From contig CAMXIK010000006.1 in assembly GCA_947243855.1 (NCBI GenBank), positions 1-64,000 on the forward strand: DNA of 64,000 bases, in the 5' to 3' direction. Both the position numbers and the translations under genes were made by a program. The notes beneath the pieces were generated by a model. It saw only the letters and a program-made list of their open reading frames with translations. It had not been told where the DNA came from and made no database searches. This document shows positions 60,091 through 64,000 of this stretch, piece by piece; position 1 is the stretch's first letter, and each line of letters opens with the position of its first letter. The DNA comes from an uncultured Lachnospiraceae bacterium (GTDB lineage Bacteria; Bacillota; Clostridia; Lachnospirales; Lachnospiraceae).

Positions 60091-62217
60091 TTACGTGTGA
60101 TGTACCTTCGGGATAAAGACCCTCTTGTGCGCCGTCCCGGCCTCTTCTCTCGCCGCCGCCCTTGCCTCTTCGCAAAAGAACAACTGGGCGTTAAACTTTT
60201 CCTTCCCCCTTCCGTCTACTTTTGCATAACTGCCGTCCGGCTGCAGCATCTGCGCCTTTACCGTATCTTTCAGCTGATTGTCCAATATCAGCTTTAGTTT
60301 TTCCTGCAGCGCCGGTTTTTCAATCGGGAAAAGAATTTCCACCCTCCGTTCCAGATTCCTTGGCATCCAGTCCGCGCTGGCACAGTAGTATTCCGGCTTC
60401 CCGTCGTTCTCAAAGTAAAAGATTCTGGCATGTTCCAAGAAATTCCCCACAATGGAACGCACCGTGATATTTTCGCTGATACCCGGAATGCCCACGCGCA
60501 GACAGCAGATTCCCCTCACAATCAGGTCAATCTTCACGCCGGCCGCGCTCGCCCCGTAAAGGGCCTCTATCACATCTTTGTCGCACAGCGCGTTCATCTT
60601 CGCAATGATTCCAGCGGGCCTTCCCGCCAAAGCATGCTCTTTCTCCCGTTCAATCAAACGCAAGAAGCGATCTTTGAGCCAATGGGGCGCGAGGGAAAGC
60701 CGGTTCCAGCTTCTCGGTTCCGAATACCCCGACAGCATATTAAACACTGCCGTCGCATCTTCCCCGATGATCTCGGAGCAGGTGAAATATCCAATGTCGG
60801 TATAGAGCTTTGCCGTGGAATCATTGTAATTACCGGTGCCCAGATGCACATACCGACGGATTCCGTTTTCCTCCCTTCTAACAACAAGTGTTATTTTACT
60901 GTGCGTCTTAAGGCCTACCAGTCCATAGATCACATGACAGCCCGCTTTCTCCAGTTTCTTCGCCCAGACAATGTTATTTTCCTCATCAAATCTGGCTTTT
61001 AGCTCTACCAGCACGGAAACCTGTTTGCCGTTCTCCGCCGCCTGTTCCAAAGCCGCGATAATCGGTGAATTGCCGCTGACACGATAGAGAGTCTGCTTGA
61101 TGGCAAGCACATCCGGGTCCTTGGCCGCCTGTCTGACAAACCGCACCACCGGCTCAAAGCTTTGGTAAGGATGGTGCATGAGGATATCGCCCTCCCGGAT
61201 CTTTTCGAACACATTGGCGTCCTCCGGTAATTCAGGCACCGTCTGGGGCGGCAGATACCGATGCTCTTTCAGATGGTCAAACCCTTCCATGCCGTAAAGC
61301 TTCATCAAAAAGGTCAGATCCAGAGGCCCCGCTATGGCGAAAACATCCTCCTTTGGCACCCTCAGCTCCTCCCTGATCAATTTCAGAAGCCTATTGTCAA
61401 TGCCCTCCTCCACTTCCAACCGGATAACCTGTCCCCACTGCCTCTTTTTGAGCTGCTTCTCGATCTCCTGCAAAAGATCCTCCGCTTCCTCCTCCTCAAT
61501 GGTCAAATCCGCGTTCCGCATAACCCGGAAAGGATGGGTGCAGACAATGTCGTAGTTTAAGAAAAGCTTATGAATGTTTCGCTCGATGATCTCTTCCAGA
61601 AGAATCAGCTTTCTTCCCTCGTCCGAAGGGAGCTCTACCAAGCGGTCGAGAACGCTGGGGACCTGCACCATGGCAAACTCCATCTCCCCGTCTCCGTTCT
61701 TCTTCGTCATCAGCGCTCCCAGATTCAGGGATTTGTTGCGGATCAGCGGAAAAGGTCTGGAAGAGTCCACCGCCATAGGCGTGAGCACCGGATAAACATT
61801 TTCCATAAAGAAACTGTCCGCAAAGACGCTCTCCTCCTTCGTCATGTCCTCATGATGGATAATAATACGAAGGCCGTTTGCCGACAACTGCGGCAGAAGA
61901 GAACGGTTGTATGTGTAATATTGTCTTTCCACCAGTTGATGGGTTTCCTCATTCACCGCGGCAAGCTGCTCGGAAGCCGTCATGCCTGCGATGTCCCGCT
62001 TTTTATAACCGGCGTCTACCATGTCCATCAAAGACGCCACTCTCACCATAAAAAATTCATCCAGATTTGACGCCGTGATGCTTAAAAATTTCAGCCGTTC
62101 AAACAGCGGCATCTGCTTGTCTCTCGCCTCCGAAAGCACCCTTTCATTAAAGAGCAGCCAGCTCAATTCCCTGTTTGTATAATACGTTTCGTCAGAAAAT
62201 GTACTCTCCTTTGCCAT
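60091..62217 (-). CDS. ppk1: Polyphosphate kinase 1
   Basis: A 708-aa PPK1, making long-chain polyphosphate from ATP reversibly. NRELSWLLFNERVLSEARD is the N-terminal signature, followed by FLSITASNLDEFFMVRVASL. The C-terminal domain has GLVGLKTHSKITLVV with the catalytic His and YVHLGTGNYNDSTAKLYTDI with the second His. The start at 62217 follows AAGGAGG; an upstream ATG at 62262 overlaps the phosphatase gene but has no site. It pairs with a Ppx-type phosphatase upstream in the operon. Confidence 0.96.
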   Translation of the reverse strand: MAKESTFSDETYYTNRELSWLLFNERVLSEARDKQMPLFERLKFLSITASNLDEFFMVRVASLMDMVDAGYKKRDIAGMTASEQLAAVNEETHQLVERQYYTYNRSLLPQLSANGLRIIIHHEDMTKEESVFADSFFMENVYPVLTPMAVDSSRPFPLIRNKSLNLGALMTKKNGDGEMEFAMVQVPSVLDRLVELPSDEGRKLILLEEIIERNIHKLFLNYDIVCTHPFRVMRNADLTIEEEEAEDLLQEIEKQLKKRQWGQVIRLEVEEGIDNRLLKLIREELRVPKEDVFAIAGPLDLTFLMKLYGMEGFDHLKEHRYLPPQTVPELPEDANVFEKIREGDILMHHPYQSFEPVVRFVRQAAKDPDVLAIKQTLYRVSGNSPIIAALEQAAENGKQVSVLVELKARFDEENNIVWAKKLEKAGCHVIYGLVGLKTHSKITLVVRREENGIRRYVHLGTGNYNDSTAKLYTDIGYFTCSEIIGEDATAVFNMLSGYSEPRSWNRLSLAPHWLKDRFLRLIEREKEHALAGRPAGIIAKMNALCDKDVIEALYGASAAGVKIDLIVRGICCLRVGIPGISENITVRSIVGNFLEHARIFYFENDGKPEYYCASADWMPRNLERRVEILFPIEKPALQEKLKLILDNQLKDTVKAQMLQPDGSYAKVDGRGKEKFNAQLFFCEEARAAAREEAGTAHKRVFIPKVHHT

Positions 62218-62254
62218 CCCCCTATGGCCTCCTTTTCTGTCATTCCGGATTGTG

Positions 62255-63784
62255 TCACACACCCCCGCGCTGCCTGATCACCGGCCGCACGCTGTAAACC
62301 TCCTCGAAAAAGTCCGATCGTCTGGTAAACAGTCCCTTTTCCAGCGTAATATCCACCGAGTCGTCCAGCGTGATAATTAACTCCCGTTCCTTGAGCGTCG
62401 CCTTGACGTCCTTAAACTTTTGCTTGTGGCTGCGGTCCAGTCCGTTGGCAACCTTTAAAATGGCAGTCAGCTTGGCAATCGTCAGATACGCGTCCCTGTC
62501 AATGCTGCCGCTGCCCGTCACTTCCCTGTAATTGAAATCGATATGATTGTACTTCACCACATTGGCCACAATCTCCCGCTCCTTATGGGAGAGGCCGATG
62601 ATCTCCGTAGACATAATGATATTGTAAGAACACTCGCCCAGATTTACCAGACTGATGTATTTCCCGCAGTCATGTAAAAGCGTGGCGATCCGCAAAAGCA
62701 GGCCTTCCCGTTTCCCCAGCCCATGCACCTTTTTCATGCTGTCAAAAATGGTCATGGCAATCTTTTCTAACGTCTCTCCCCGGCGCTTACTGCCCATATA
62801 GCGCTTACTGATATTCTGCGCGCAGGCGATGATATCCTGTTCAAAATCATGTTCTTCCTTGATGATCTTATGCTTCTGGGCATACTCGTATGCCATGCCG
62901 TCGCAGAGCGTCGCCCCCGGCGCCCATATCATTTTGGCGTCCATCATCTTGGCAATGCGGTTCACCAACACTCCCGAAATATACAAAAGCGGCACATTCT
63001 CCTCCGGTATATCGAGCGCCTTGGCTGCCTGCTGTGAAGATTTCGAGTGAATCCGTTCCAAAAACCGTTCGACGGCGGACGCCTCCACACTGCTGTCCTC
63101 AAGACCCGTCACGCCTTTTCCCACGATGGAGGAGATATAGTCGTCCACCACAATAATATTCTCAATCTGCCGTTCCTTCATATGGAGCTTTTTAAATACC
63201 ATAATCTGGGAGCTTACCATTTCATCCAAGATCTCCCCGTAATGTCTGGGGCTGACATTCAGCCGCCCAAGCTGGTCTTGAAGACGCAGCACCCCCAGCC
63301 GCAGATTCTGGGTCGTCACCAGCGCATCCTTGTCAAACAGGGAAATCTGAATGCTGCCGCCGCCGATATCCACGATGGCGGTTCCCTTCTCCACAACCTT
63401 ATTAAACCGCCCTCTGGAAGCGATTGCTTTATAATTTAAAAACCGCTGCTCCGAGTTGCTCACCACCCCGATGCGGATACCCGTGCGCTGGGCAATCTGA
63501 TCGAGCACAATCGCAGTGTTTTCGGTCTCCCTGATGGCGCTCGTGCCATAGGCGGTGTAATCGTCCACACGGTAGCTTTTCATCGTATCCCGATACTCCC
63601 GAAGCACCCGGGAAAGCTCATCCACGCGTTCATAGCTGATCTTACCTGTAGCAAAGGTATCCGTCCCCAGATCGATCCGGTGTCTGATATGATCAATCTC
63701 CTTAAGGCCGTTCTCAGCGGATATCTCAAAAATTTTCATAGCAAGCTCATAAGAGCCTACATCGATCGCCGCAAATGTTTTCAT
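62255..63784 (-). CDS. Ppx/GppA-type exopolyphosphatase with C-terminal HD domain
   Basis: A 509-aa protein: actin-like ATPase fold with FAAIDVGSYELAMKIFEIS at the start (DxGS motif) and AIVDIGGGSIQISLFD (about 145), then a C-terminal HD hydrolase domain with LLHDCGKYISLVNL (about 373). It probably degrades polyphosphate or removes phosphate from pppGpp. Its stop is followed after 37 nt by ppk1, and it starts 4 bp inside the preceding gene, forming a polyphosphate synthesis/turnover unit. Confidence 0.92.
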   Translation of the reverse strand: MKTFAAIDVGSYELAMKIFEISAENGLKEIDHIRHRIDLGTDTFATGKISYERVDELSRVLREYRDTMKSYRVDDYTAYGTSAIRETENTAIVLDQIAQRTGIRIGVVSNSEQRFLNYKAIASRGRFNKVVEKGTAIVDIGGGSIQISLFDKDALVTTQNLRLGVLRLQDQLGRLNVSPRHYGEILDEMVSSQIMVFKKLHMKERQIENIIVVDDYISSIVGKGVTGLEDSSVEASAVERFLERIHSKSSQQAAKALDIPEENVPLLYISGVLVNRIAKMMDAKMIWAPGATLCDGMAYEYAQKHKIIKEEHDFEQDIIACAQNISKRYMGSKRRGETLEKIAMTIFDSMKKVHGLGKREGLLLRIATLLHDCGKYISLVNLGECSYNIIMSTEIIGLSHKEREIVANVVKYNHIDFNYREVTGSGSIDRDAYLTIAKLTAILKVANGLDRSHKQKFKDVKATLKERELIITLDDSVDITLEKGLFTRRSDFFEEVYSVRPVIRQRGGV

Positions 63785-64000
63785 GCGCCCCTCCCCGTCT
63801 GGCCAAGCAGGAAATCAATGAACTGCTGCGCCGTCCTGCCGGACAGCCCTCCGTGGGACAGCTCCCACTTGTTTGCCAGCAGGAAGAGATCCTCCTCCGG
63901 CACCTTCAACCCGTTTCTGTCCGCCAGCGTCTTTACGATCTGCTGGAACTGCTTCTTATCCGGCGAGCCGAAAAAGATGGTCACGCCGAAACGGTATACC
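63781..64000 (-). CDS. DUF815-family AAA+ ATPase, 3' end only
   Basis: Only the last 72 residues are in the window. They include RFGVTIFFGSPDKKQFQQIV and SHGGLSGRTAQQFIDFLLG, which match the C-terminus of the DUF815 P-loop ATPase family. The stop overlaps the start of the phosphatase gene by 4 bp. The Walker motifs lie outside the window, so the call rests on the tail alone. Confidence 0.75.
   Translation of the reverse strand, partial: VYRFGVTIFFGSPDKKQFQQIVKTLADRNGLKVPEEDLFLLANKWELSHGGLSGRTAQQFIDFLLGQTGRGA

Overview
The window looks like chromosome of a Lachnospiraceae-type Clostridium (Firmicutes, probably a gut commensal). The reasons are strong AGGAGG ribosome sites, frequent TTG/GTG starts, a clostridial-length pyruvate phosphate dikinase (874 aa), Lachnospiraceae-type orphan families with FADTVKQTA-like N-termini, and many hybrid sensor kinases and sugar-type ABC components. 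No rRNA, tRNA, CRISPR array or intact insertion sequence was seen. The identification rests on gene content only.

Layout. 0-5.2 kb: an IS-end-like palindrome, an AraC regulator, a NifX-like protein, a 520-aa orphan under an ECF-sigma-type promoter, an esterase, and a TetR regulator with a clear operator. 5.3-10.8 kb: a LytTR response regulator and GHKL kinase lead a run of cytoplasmic orphan proteins, two of them tandem paralogues. Paired direct repeats of LytTR geometry sit at the operon promoter. 10.8-15.6 kb: an antibiotic-resistance-like ABC-F gene behind a leader peptide and attenuator, a YbaK-like deacylase, two paralogous radical SAM genes, and a divergent HxlR regulator. 15.7-22.9 kb: a small exported protein, an ArsB/NhaD-type permease with a cytidylate-kinase-like partner, a tocopherol-cyclase-like protein coupled to a FAD/Rieske oxidoreductase, and an LtaS-like enzyme.

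23.0-29.7 kb is an AT-rich accessory island: a MntA/HepT toxin-antitoxin pair with an extra hydrolase, an ORF6N-PLD protein with a palindromic operator, a DUF3800 remnant beside structured hairpins, and a 1119-aa helical-repeat protein of unknown function that may be a defence or immunity effector. 29.8-33.5 kb: ppdK and a glycerophosphodiesterase.

33.6-53.6 kb holds a seven-gene envelope operon: two lipoproteins, two solute-binding proteins with N-terminal Asp-box propeller-like regions, two permeases and a HlyD-type adaptor, with no ATPase. It shares a distinctive promoter architecture with an OmpR/kinase pair 10 kb away, which I infer controls it. Between them lie a frameshifted PBECR nuclease, a candidate small RNA, a chemoreceptor with a sigma-28-like promoter and two hybrid histidine kinases.

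53.6-64 kb is mostly housekeeping: an Rpn-family nuclease, a YbiT-like ABC-F, PHP and HAD phosphatases, Maf, polyphosphate kinase with a Ppx-HD phosphatase, and the 3' end of a DUF815 ATPase gene. The strongest system-level signals are three regulatory circuits visible in the DNA: LytTR repeats at the orphan operon, three ECF-type promoters, and three identical OmpR-type promoters.
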